From Streptomyces sp. AC550_RSS872 (GTDB taxonomy: Bacteria; Actinomycetota; Actinomycetes; Streptomycetales; Streptomycetaceae): a stretch of 64,000 nt of DNA. Positions 50,637-57,979 of this stretch are shown here, in pieces (position 1 is the stretch's first letter; every line of letters starts with the position of its first letter). The notes under the pieces are model-generated. The model ran no database searches, was not told where the DNA came from, and worked only from the letters and a program-made list of their open reading frames with translations. Position numbers and translations under genes: made by a program. The stretch is taken from assembly GCF_019049285.1 (NCBI RefSeq), contig NZ_JAGMUL010000021.1, positions 1 to 64,000 on the forward strand, in the 5' to 3' direction.

Positions 50637-51779
50637 ATGCCCAGCGTGACGCACGACGACGCTCCGCCGCTGGCGGACCTCATGCCGTGGTCCGTCGCAC
50701 CGCCGCGGCTCGGCCGGGGGTGGCCGACGGGCCCCGACGCGGCCTCCCTGAAAGCCCGCTGGGACGCCTTCGTGAAGGCCGAGGGCCCTGATCGGGAGGC
50801 CCTGCTGGAGCCGACCCGCTCCCGCACGCTGCACTCGGCCGTGGGACAGCTCCCCGGCCGGACGGCCGGCACGGAGAAGCTGATCCGTGCCTCGGGCCCC
50901 TGCCCGGAGCCGGTACGGGTCCTGCACGCCCCCTTCGACGAACAGTGGCTGATCCCCGACCACCGCCTGATCGACGCGGCGCGCCCCGAGCTGTGGCGGG
51001 TGGCGGACGAGCACCAGGTCTTCGTCCTGGAGACGCCGGAGTCCGGCCTGCTCGCGACCTCCCTTCTCCCGCTGCTCCGCCCGGGCCGCGTCCGCCCGCT
51101 GTACCGCCGCCCCGGAGCCGGAGAACCCAACCTCGCCCCCGGCCTGCTGAGGCACCTGGCCTCGCGGCTGGGCCACTCCCCCGCCCCCGTGGACGTCCTC
51201 GCCTGGATCCTGGCCGCCGCACGCCCCGACCTCACCGTCCCCCTCACGGCGGACCCCGAACTCTGGTCGAGCGGCGTCGAGTCGGGCCACCGCCTGCTCT
51301 GGCTGATGCGCCGTGACGGCGCCCGCCCCAAGCTCCCGGGAGGCCGCCGCCCCTACGTCCGGGCCCCGCTCCCGGCCCGCCCCCTCACCCTCGACTACGA
51401 CCGCGACGAGGAGACCCTCCACCTCGACGAGGGCCGTATCTCCCCGGTCCCGCCGGAGGCCTGGGCCTTCGAGGTGGGTGGTGTACGGATCCTGGAGCAG
51501 TGGTTCACCGCCCGTGTCACGGAGCCCGAGCCGGGCACGCTGGCCGCGATCCGCCCGGCGACCTGGCCGCAGGCATGGACGTCGGAGCTGCTGGAGCTGA
51601 TCACGGTGCTGGCGCTGCTGGCCGAACTCCCGTCTTTCCAGCCGGAGTCGACGTCCCCCATCACGGCGACCGAACTCCACGAGGCCGGTGTCCTGCCGGT
51701 CCCGGGGCCGGCGCGCAGGCCGGCCTCGGTGCTGGACGGGCACGAGGAGGGGCCCGAGGGGCAACTCGCGCTGCTCTGA
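50637..51779 (+). CDS. Solitary protein resembling the C-terminal domain of type ISP restriction-modification enzymes
   Basis: The 380-residue product has LAPGLLRHLASRLGHSPAPVDVLAWILAAARP (about residues 175-207). Its C-terminal part DRDEETLHLDEGRISPVPPEAWAFEVGGVRILEQWFTAR (about 265-305), then AWTSELLELITVLALLAELP, resembles the target-recognition region of type ISP/BREX-like enzymes. No helicase, nuclease or methylase motifs are present, so restriction activity is not expected. Related stand-alone proteins are frequent in Streptomyces. ATG 50637 or GTG 50646 could start. The resemblance is by eye. Confidence 0.55.
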   Translation: MPSVTHDDAPPLADLMPWSVAPPRLGRGWPTGPDAASLKARWDAFVKAEGPDREALLEPTRSRTLHSAVGQLPGRTAGTEKLIRASGPCPEPVRVLHAPFDEQWLIPDHRLIDAARPELWRVADEHQVFVLETPESGLLATSLLPLLRPGRVRPLYRRPGAGEPNLAPGLLRHLASRLGHSPAPVDVLAWILAAARPDLTVPLTADPELWSSGVESGHRLLWLMRRDGARPKLPGGRRPYVRAPLPARPLTLDYDRDEETLHLDEGRISPVPPEAWAFEVGGVRILEQWFTARVTEPEPGTLAAIRPATWPQAWTSELLELITVLALLAELPSFQPESTSPITATELHEAGVLPVPGPARRPASVLDGHEEGPEGQLALL

Positions 51780-51900
51780 CGCGCGTCGGGGTCGAAGGCG
51801 TCCAGCACCCGTTCGAGCGCCCGCCTGAACACCGCCTCCAGACCGACCGGCTCACCGCCCACGCCCTGGTGGGCCGGGGCGGGTCGCGCACACGGGTTCG

Positions 51901-52168
51901 CCCGCCCAGTTCCAGTCGACGATCGGCGCGCAGGTCGAGGTCGTCGCGACCGACCCGGACGTGATGGTGAAGGCGGCCGTGCTGGATCAACTCACCGGCG
52001 CCGAGCGGTCGTTCGACCAGGAGCGGCGCGCCGTCGCCGCACTCACCCGGGACGCCACGCCCACTCTCCCCGCCTGGTGCGCGAACTCGACGCGGCGGGC
52101 GTGCCGTTGCTGGACGCGAGCCTCGGACCACCGACGCTCGACGATGTGTTCCTACAGCTCACCCAGGA
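51901..52168 (+). pseudogene. Remnant of DrrA-type ABC ATPase (C-terminal end, frameshifted)
   Basis: The frame starting at 51901 reads PAQFQSTIGAQVEVVATDPD and AAVLDQLTGAERSFDQERRA up to about 52070. There it shifts by one frame to RELDAAGVPLLDASLGPPTL, DDVFLQLT. Together these match the C-terminal regulatory tail of daunorubicin-resistance ATPases (DrrA). The whole nucleotide-binding domain is missing: the preceding 51780-51900 has no Walker motifs. It is a decayed gene. Confidence 0.75.
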
Positions 52169-52198
52169 AGCACGGGAAGGCCGGGAGAGCCGGGAAAC

Positions 52199-52585
52199 CT
52201 CGGCATCCCAGGGTCCTTCCTGGTACCCGGTCTGCTGGTGGCGACCGCGGCCAACGGGCTGATGCCCGGCGTGTTCCAGGCCGCCGGGGACACCCACCGG
52301 GGCGTGCTGGACCGCTTCCGGACGCTGCCGGTGGGCCGGGCCGCGGTGCCCCTGGGGCAGGCGGCCGCGGATCTGATCGTCACGGCCGTCGGAACCGTGC
52401 CGTTCCTGCTGGTCGGGCTCGGGGCGGGGTGGCGGATCGAGGGGTCCGCCTCCGAAGCCGTGGGCACGGTGGGGGCGTATCCCGGCGCCGGGTCGTCGGC
52501 GTGGTGCGCGGTCCTGGTCACGGTGTTCGCGGTGTTCGCGGTGTTCGCGCCGCTCGCCGTACGCCGGTACGCGCGCGGCGAGTGA
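52199..52585 (+). pseudogene. Remnant of DrrB-type ABC permease
   Basis: The frame reads GSFLVPGLLVATAANGLMPG, VFQAAGDTHRGVLDRFRTLP, VGRAAVPLGQAAADLIVTAV, and ends FAVFAVFAPLAVRRYARGE. This matches the ABC-2 permease of DrrAB exporters. However, about 60 N-terminal residues are missing, and a large internal stretch between GWRIEGSASEAVGT and the last helix is deleted. With the broken DrrA tail just upstream, this is the relic of a drug-efflux operon. Confidence 0.75.
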
Positions 52586-52625
52586 TGAGCACTGCGCGCC
52601 GAGGGCCCGTCAACTCCCTTGCGTG

Positions 52626-52832
52626 ACCAACCTCGTGACACACCTGTTATGCAAGGGACGCGGGCCGACGAGCGGGGGGGTGGAGTGGGGAATGTGCCCG
52701 CGCCCGGAGAGCCTTTCGTGGCGCCGCTGTCTGCCGTGGGGATGACGGACGGCGACAGCGTGGTACGGCGCCGGTACGGGGTCGATCTGCCGGGCGCGGG
52801 CTTTCGAGGTCGTCGAGGGTCGCCGGTGCGGG
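52626..52832. other. Non-coding stretch between the DrrB relic and a small gene
   Basis: About 200 bp contain no convincing gene in any frame. A short open frame (VPAPGEPFVAPLSAVGMTDG and on) lacks a plausible end. The region includes a GCGGGGGGG tract near 52670 and may be further debris of the decayed locus. Confidence 0.4.
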
Positions 52833-53099
52833 TCAGCGCCCGCCGAACAGCGAGCGGCGGAGCCGACGCAGCGGGGCGAAGAGCGAGACGCGGCGGACGC
52901 GCGCCCCCCGGTCACTGCGCTGCGTGGTGTCACGACTGGTCAGCTCACGCATCAGCGAGGTCGCCTCGGCCGCTTCTCCCTGAGGTACGGCGGGACCCGC
53001 CAGCACCGAGAGATGGCGGTCGAGACGCGAACTGGTCGCGCTGCTCCCGCAGGTGATCGCAGGGACCCTCGCCCTGCTGCGCACTGTTATCTGATCCAT
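52833..53099 (-). CDS. Small basic hypothetical protein
   Basis: The 88-residue protein starts MDQITVRSRARVPAITCGSS at ATG 53099 behind GGGGAG, and ends in a strongly basic, amphipathic SLFAPLRRLRRSLFGGR. The middle (LDRHLSVLAGPAVPQGEAAEATSLMRELTSRD) is helical. There is no membrane segment or known domain. Codon usage and the ribosome site support a real gene; I believe similar proteins are widespread in Streptomyces. Function is unknown. Confidence 0.6.
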   Translation of the reverse strand: MDQITVRSRARVPAITCGSSATSSRLDRHLSVLAGPAVPQGEAAEATSLMRELTSRDTTQRSDRGARVRRVSLFAPLRRLRRSLFGGR

Positions 53100-53225
53100 G
53101 TCACTCCCCACCCGTACGAGTCCACCCGGCCCGGGCAGGTTAACCCTATCTCCCCGGTGGGGCACTCGTGTATCGCGGTCACAGGATTCACCTTCCCCAT
53201 AAGGGTGTTGACAACCCGTCGTTGA

Positions 53226-54044
53226 TTACTCTCCGAATCCAACCGATTTCAGGGCGAGTTGGACAACGGGCTGGCTGGTGGGTTGCGGTGAGCCTCCGTC
53301 GGGCTCAACGGTCACAGCCAGTGACGTCGTTTTCTTGTCGAGACCGGAGGCGATCAGGGGCGTGTCGCCGTCGAAGAGCCCCAGGGAGCGTGGTTGCACA
53401 TCGGGGCGCATCTGCCAGAGCTGGTGAACCCGGCCGCTCGGCAACTCGCCGTATCCGCTCAGAGTGACGATCGCCCGCCCCTCCGATGCGGAGGCGACCA
53501 CACCGATCGTCCGCCCCTGCGTGTCCGCTCCGGCGGTCGCCCGGGCGTCGGGTGCCGCGAGAACGTTAGCGATCTCACTTGCACGAGCCTGCTGGGCGTC
53601 CAGCTGCTCCTGGGTCCTGTTCGCCTGGACGGCGAAGAGGGAGGCGACGACGAGGGCCGCGGCGGCCGTGACCGTGGCGAACGGCACGAGCAAAGGGCGC
53701 GTCCTGGGCGCACGGGTGCGCGGCGGCGGCTGGGTGCCCCACACATGGGGCGGCAGCTGAGTGGCACGCGCGTGTGCCGGCTCCCGCCCGCCGGACTCCT
53801 GCGCAGTCGTCCGTACGGCGGCCAGGACCCGGTCGCGCATCGCGGCCGGCGGCGGGGCGGCCGTCGACCAGGCGAGCCGGACGGCGTCCTCGGACAGGGC
53901 CCGCACCTCGGCGGCACAGCTGTCGCAGGACTTCAGATGCTTCTCGAAGCGGAACCGCTCGGCGGGTTCCAGGGCGTCCAGGGCGTAGGGGGCGGCGAGG
54001 GAGTGCAGGTCCCCACGGCCGAGAAGGCGGTCGGCGAGGCTCAT
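53226..54044 (-). CDS. RskA-type membrane anti-sigma factor
   Basis: The 272-residue protein has an N-terminal zinc-binding anti-sigma domain (LHSLAAPYALDALEPAERFRFEKHLKSCDSCAAEVRAL, with the His-X-Cys-X2-Cys arrangement, residues about 13-51). A proline-rich linker and one membrane helix (LLVPFATVTAAAALVVASLFAV, about 120-141) follow, then an extracytoplasmic RskA domain ending VQLALKSVGFGE. ATG 54044 overlaps the sigma-factor stop by four bases (ATGA), coupling their synthesis. It should sequester the ECF sigma factor until regulated proteolysis releases it. Confidence 0.9.
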   Translation of the reverse strand: MSLADRLLGRGDLHSLAAPYALDALEPAERFRFEKHLKSCDSCAAEVRALSEDAVRLAWSTAAPPPAAMRDRVLAAVRTTAQESGGREPAHARATQLPPHVWGTQPPPRTRAPRTRPLLVPFATVTAAAALVVASLFAVQANRTQEQLDAQQARASEIANVLAAPDARATAGADTQGRTIGVVASASEGRAIVTLSGYGELPSGRVHQLWQMRPDVQPRSLGLFDGDTPLIASGLDKKTTSLAVTVEPDGGSPQPTSQPVVQLALKSVGFGE

Positions 54045-54637
54045 GCGACCCCTCCCAGGCACTTGCGCAGCTGGGTGAGGCCGTCGCGCATCCGGGTCTT
54101 GACCGTGCCCAGCGGCAGCGAGAGCCGCTCGGCCACCTCACGGTAGGTGTAGCCGTCGTAGTAGGCGAGGGTCACGGACTGGCGTTGCAGCGCGGTGAGC
54201 CGGTCGAGGCAGCGGCGTACCCACTCACGTTCCAGTCCGGCCTCGACCTCCTCGGCGACGTGGTCGAAGGCCGGGTGGTTGGCGCGCAGGGCCTCGCGCT
54301 GCTCGCGCTCGCCGGCCGCGCGGGCGCTGCGCACCCGGTCGACGGCGCGGCGGTGGGCGAGGGTGAGGACCCACGACAGGGCGCTGCCCCGGCGCGGGTC
54401 GAACTTCGCGGCGGACCGCCACAGTTCGAGCAGCACTTCCTGGGCCACCTCCTCGGACTGGGCGGGGTCGCGCAGCACACGCCGGACGAGCCCGTACACC
54501 GGCCCGGAGACCAGCCCGTACAGCTCCTCGAACGCCTTCTGATCACCGCCCGCCACGAGCACCAGCAGCTCGTCCGCCTCCAACTCGTCTCCCCCTCCAG
54601 CCAGACCGCAGCGCGGCCGTCTCGCCCCGCGAGGCAT
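54041..54637 (-). CDS. sigK: ECF sigma factor, SigK-like
   Basis: The 198-residue product has sigma region 2 (FEELYGLVSGPVYGLVRRVLRDPAQSEEVAQEVLLELWRSAAKFD, about residues 37-81) and region 4 (LTALQRQSVTLAYYDGYTYREVAERLSLPLGTVKTRMRDGLTQLRKCL, about 148-195). It is followed by its RskA-like anti-sigma gene, as in the Mycobacterium sigK-rskA pair. ATG 54637 gives the shorter product; GTG 54652 is also possible. It is divergent from the DUF4331 operon across 176 bp, which it probably transcribes. Confidence 0.87.
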   Translation of the reverse strand: MPRGARRPRCGLAGGGDELEADELLVLVAGGDQKAFEELYGLVSGPVYGLVRRVLRDPAQSEEVAQEVLLELWRSAAKFDPRRGSALSWVLTLAHRRAVDRVRSARAAGEREQREALRANHPAFDHVAEEVEAGLEREWVRRCLDRLTALQRQSVTLAYYDGYTYREVAERLSLPLGTVKTRMRDGLTQLRKCLGGVA

Positions 54638-54813
54638 ACGCAACGAACCCACCTCCGGGTGGGGTTACGGATCAGCGGGCCGAAAACGCGGGTCGCCCGC
54701 CGATGAAACAACTTTCCATCTCCGCCGTAAGAACGCTTGGGATTCGACCAATCCACCCTGGCGACGGCTCCGAATCGGGTGCGTCAGGCAAGTTGGCACT
54801 GAGGACGGACGGC

Positions 54814-56349
54814 ATGACACCTAATTCCAGGAGCGGTGCGGGACGCAGGGGACTCGCGACCCTCGTATGTGGTGCGCTGGCCGCCGGGGGGCTCGCAGCC
54901 GCCGGCGTGACCGCGCTGGAACCGGGGGCGGCCTCCGCCTCCAGTCACCGGGAGGCCCCGCTGATCTCGGGGACCCCGCAGTACGACAACACGGACGTGT
55001 ACGCGTTCGTCAGCCCGGACAAGCCGGACACGACGACGATCATCGGGAACTGGATCCCCTTCGAGGAACCGGCCGGCGGACCGAACTTCTTCACGTTCGC
55101 CGAGGACGCCCAGTACGACATCCACATCGACAACAACGGTGACGCGCAGGGCGATCTGCTCTACCGCTTCACCTTCGACACCCACATCAAGAACAAGAAG
55201 ACCTTCCTGTACAACACCGGTCCGGTCGAGAGCCTGGACGACAAGGACCTCAACATCACGCAGACGTACGACATCGAGCTGATCAAGCTCAAGGACCAGT
55301 ACCCGGTGTCGAAGACGAACTTCGCCAACGACGTACCGGTGGCCCCGTCGAACGTCGGCAAGGCGTCGATGCCCGACTACGCCAAGCTGCGTGAGCAGGC
55401 CGTGCACAAGCTCGCGGGCGACGCGACGTCGTTCGCCGGGCAGGCCGACGACCCGTTCTTCCTCGATCTGCGGGTCTTCGACCTGCTGTACGGCGGAAAC
55501 CTCTCCGAGGTCGGCAACGACACGCTCAAGGGCTACAACGTCAACTCGATCGCCCTCCAGGTCCCGACGCACATGATCACGGAGTCCTCGGAGCAGCCGA
55601 TCGTCGGCATCTGGTCGACGACCCAGCGCAAGAACGCCCAGGGCCACTTCGAGCAGGTCTCGCGGCTCGGCAGCCCCCTGGTCAACGAGGTCGTGAACCC
55701 CCTCAAGGACAAGGACAAGTTCAACGCGTCCGCGCCCTGGGAAGACGCCCAGTTCCTGAAGAACGTCACCAACCCCGAGCTGCCGAAGCTCATCGAGGCG
55801 ATCTACAAGATCCCGGCGCCCGACGAGCCGCGCAACGACCTCGTCGACGTCTTCCTCAAGGGCGTGAAGGGCCTCAACCAGCCGCCGAAGGTGACCCCGT
55901 CGGAGATGCTGCGCCTGAACACCTCGATCGAACCGGCCGCCGAACCCAAGCGGCTCGGTGTCCTCGACGGCGACAACGCGGGCTTCCCCAACGGCCGCCG
56001 CCTCACCGACGACGTGATCGACGCATCGCTCCAGGTCGTCGAGGGTGAACTGCTCGGCGCCAAGAACGACTTGGGCGACGCGGTCGACAAGAACGACAAG
56101 GACTTCGAGAAGGCCTTCCCGTACGTCGCCCTGCCCACCGAGGGGTCCCGCGGCCCGCTCGCCAAGGGCACGGACGGCGAGACCGACGTCCGCAGCCAGC
56201 TCGGCGACGCCCTCCAGCCGGCGGGCGCCTCCGGCAGCACCGACAACATGGCCCTGATCGCCGGATCGGCGGGCGCGGGCGCGCTGGGCATCCTGCTGAT
56301 CGGCGGGGCCCTGATGTGGTGGCGCCGGATGCGGGACCGGGCCTACTAG
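54814..56349 (+). CDS. DUF4331 secreted protein with C-terminal membrane anchor
   Basis: The 511-residue precursor begins with a signal peptide (GLATLVCGALAAGGLAAAGVTALEPGAASA, about residues 12-42) cut before SSHREAPLIS, the family hallmark. The DUF4331 body follows (NTDVYAFVSPDKPDTTTIIGNWIPFEEPAGGPNFFTF and so on). A C-terminal helix NMALIAGSAGAGALGILLIGGALMWW with an RRMRDR tail anchors it in the membrane. The family is beta-rich and of unknown function. GAGGA precedes ATG 54814. It heads an operon with a TPR protein and a metal transporter, divergent from the sigma/anti-sigma pair. Confidence 0.88.
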   Translation: MTPNSRSGAGRRGLATLVCGALAAGGLAAAGVTALEPGAASASSHREAPLISGTPQYDNTDVYAFVSPDKPDTTTIIGNWIPFEEPAGGPNFFTFAEDAQYDIHIDNNGDAQGDLLYRFTFDTHIKNKKTFLYNTGPVESLDDKDLNITQTYDIELIKLKDQYPVSKTNFANDVPVAPSNVGKASMPDYAKLREQAVHKLAGDATSFAGQADDPFFLDLRVFDLLYGGNLSEVGNDTLKGYNVNSIALQVPTHMITESSEQPIVGIWSTTQRKNAQGHFEQVSRLGSPLVNEVVNPLKDKDKFNASAPWEDAQFLKNVTNPELPKLIEAIYKIPAPDEPRNDLVDVFLKGVKGLNQPPKVTPSEMLRLNTSIEPAAEPKRLGVLDGDNAGFPNGRRLTDDVIDASLQVVEGELLGAKNDLGDAVDKNDKDFEKAFPYVALPTEGSRGPLAKGTDGETDVRSQLGDALQPAGASGSTDNMALIAGSAGAGALGILLIGGALMWWRRMRDRAY

Positions 56350-56443
56350 GCCCACGACAGAGCCGGCGCGGCCCGCGAAGTACTCATCCCCCACGGCGCG
56401 GGCCGCGCCGCCGCATGCGACGACAGCCGATCGAGGAGAGGGC

Positions 56444-57979
56444 ATGGCCCCGCAGACGAACGACAGCGAACCCCACCAGCCCGTCCGGCGTTTGAGGACG
56501 AGGCCGTCCAGGCCGACGGGGGTCCAGGGGGCAGAGTCCCCTGGCGGGGTCGAAGGGGCGGAGCCCCTTCAGGATGGGACGGGTAGGGGCGGCGGGGGCG
56601 AGAAAGCCCGCGAGCAGCGCATCGCCGCCGTACGCCGCGTCGCCGCGGCCGCCCGCCGCAGCAGGGCACTCCACCTGGCCGGATGCTCCGCCCTGCTGGC
56701 CATGGCCCTCACCGCCGGCTCCATCGCCCTCAGCGCGGCCCGCGACAGCGACAACCAACGCGTCGTCCCCGCCTCCGCCGCCGTCTCCCCCGGTCTCCTC
56801 GCAACCGGCGACCTGGACACAGGCATCTCCTCCCTCCAGGCCCACCTCCGCGACCAGCCGAAGGACTTCACCAGCTGGGCCACCCTCGGCCTCGCCTACG
56901 TCGAGCAGGCCCGCACCAAGGGCGACCCCTCCCGCTACCCCCAGGCCGAACAGGCCTTCAAGCGATCACTGGAGCTGAGCCCCGACAACGACCAGGCCCT
57001 CGCCGGCCGCGCCGCCCTCGCCGCCGCCCGGCACGACTTCGAGGACGCCCTCAAGTACGCCGACCAGGCACTGAAGGTGAACCCCTACAGCGAGCGCGCC
57101 CTGTGCACCCGCACCGACGCCCTCGTCGAACTGGGCCGCTACGCCGACGCCGCCAAGGCCGTGAGGACAGCCGACGACCGCCGCCCGGGCATCCCGGTCT
57201 TCACGCGTTACGCGTACGTCCAGGAGCTGCGCGGCGACGTACGGACCGCCGAGCGGGTACTGGAGCAGGCCCTCTCCTCCGCCACCACCCCCGGTGACAT
57301 CACCTACGTCGCCACCCAGCTCGGCCAACTCGCCTGGAACCAGGGCGACCACGACGCCGCCCTCACCCACTACGCCCGTGCCCTCGCCGCCGACGAGAAC
57401 TACGTCCCCGCCCTGGAGGGCCGCGCCCGCGCGCAGGCCGCGAGCGGTGACCGGGACGGCGCGCTCAAGGGTCTGAAGGACGTCGTCGTCGGCTACCCCC
57501 TCCCCGGCCCCCTCGTCGAACTCGGCGAGTTGTACGAGGCCGCCGGCGACAGGGCCAAGGCCGACGACCAGTACGCCCTGGTGAACGCCTGGACGGCCCT
57601 CGCCCGCGCCAACGGCGTCAACGCCGACCTCGACACCGCCCTCGCGGCCGCCGACCACGGCGACAAGGCCTCCGCGCTGCGCGCCGCCCGCGCCGAGTGG
57701 GACCGCCGGCGGACCGTGCACACCGCGGACGCCCTCGCCTGGGCGCTGCACGTCAACGGCAAGGACGAGGAAGCCCTCCCCTACGCCCGCGAGGCCACGG
57801 CCACCGGCTACCGCAACGCCGCGTTCCTCTACCACCGCGGGATCATCGAGCGCGCCACGGGCCATGCCGAGGACGCCCGCGAGCACCTGCGGGCCGCGCT
57901 GGAGCTGAACCCGGGCTTCTCCCCGCTGGGCGCCCGTGAAGCCCGTACGGCGCTCAAGGACCTGGAGGCGGCCGAGTGA
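56444..57979 (+). CDS. TPR-repeat membrane protein with repeat-derived N-terminus
   Basis: The 511-residue product has one membrane helix (HLAGCSALLAMALTAGSIALSA, about residues 77-98). About nine tetratricopeptide-like repeats follow outside (for example YPQAEQAFKRSLELSPDNDQALAGRAALAAARHDFEDALKYADQALKVNPYSERAL). Residues about 12-54 are encoded by dispersed repeat DNA (56477-56604) that elsewhere is intergenic, so either this segment was captured in frame or the true start is downstream. The stop overlaps the next gene by four bases (GTGA). It probably scaffolds the DUF4331 protein and transporter. Confidence 0.82.
   Translation: MAPQTNDSEPHQPVRRLRTRPSRPTGVQGAESPGGVEGAEPLQDGTGRGGGGEKAREQRIAAVRRVAAAARRSRALHLAGCSALLAMALTAGSIALSAARDSDNQRVVPASAAVSPGLLATGDLDTGISSLQAHLRDQPKDFTSWATLGLAYVEQARTKGDPSRYPQAEQAFKRSLELSPDNDQALAGRAALAAARHDFEDALKYADQALKVNPYSERALCTRTDALVELGRYADAAKAVRTADDRRPGIPVFTRYAYVQELRGDVRTAERVLEQALSSATTPGDITYVATQLGQLAWNQGDHDAALTHYARALAADENYVPALEGRARAQAASGDRDGALKGLKDVVVGYPLPGPLVELGELYEAAGDRAKADDQYALVNAWTALARANGVNADLDTALAAADHGDKASALRAARAEWDRRRTVHTADALAWALHVNGKDEEALPYAREATATGYRNAAFLYHRGIIERATGHAEDAREHLRAALELNPGFSPLGAREARTALKDLEAAE
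56477..56604 (+). repeat. Dispersed repeats R1 end plus R4 inside the TPR gene
   Basis: CAGCCCGTCCGGCGTTTGAG, then GACGAGG, and later GGGTCGAAGGGGCGGAGCCC, CTTCAGGATGGGACGGGTAG, GGGCGGCGGGGGCGAGAAA. These match the intergenic copies at 9823-10087 and 15506-15668. Here they lie within an open reading frame. Confidence 0.85.

Noticed and set aside
50637..51779. Active restriction-modification enzyme
   Set aside because: Only the C-terminal-type region is present; no nuclease, helicase or methyltransferase motifs were found.
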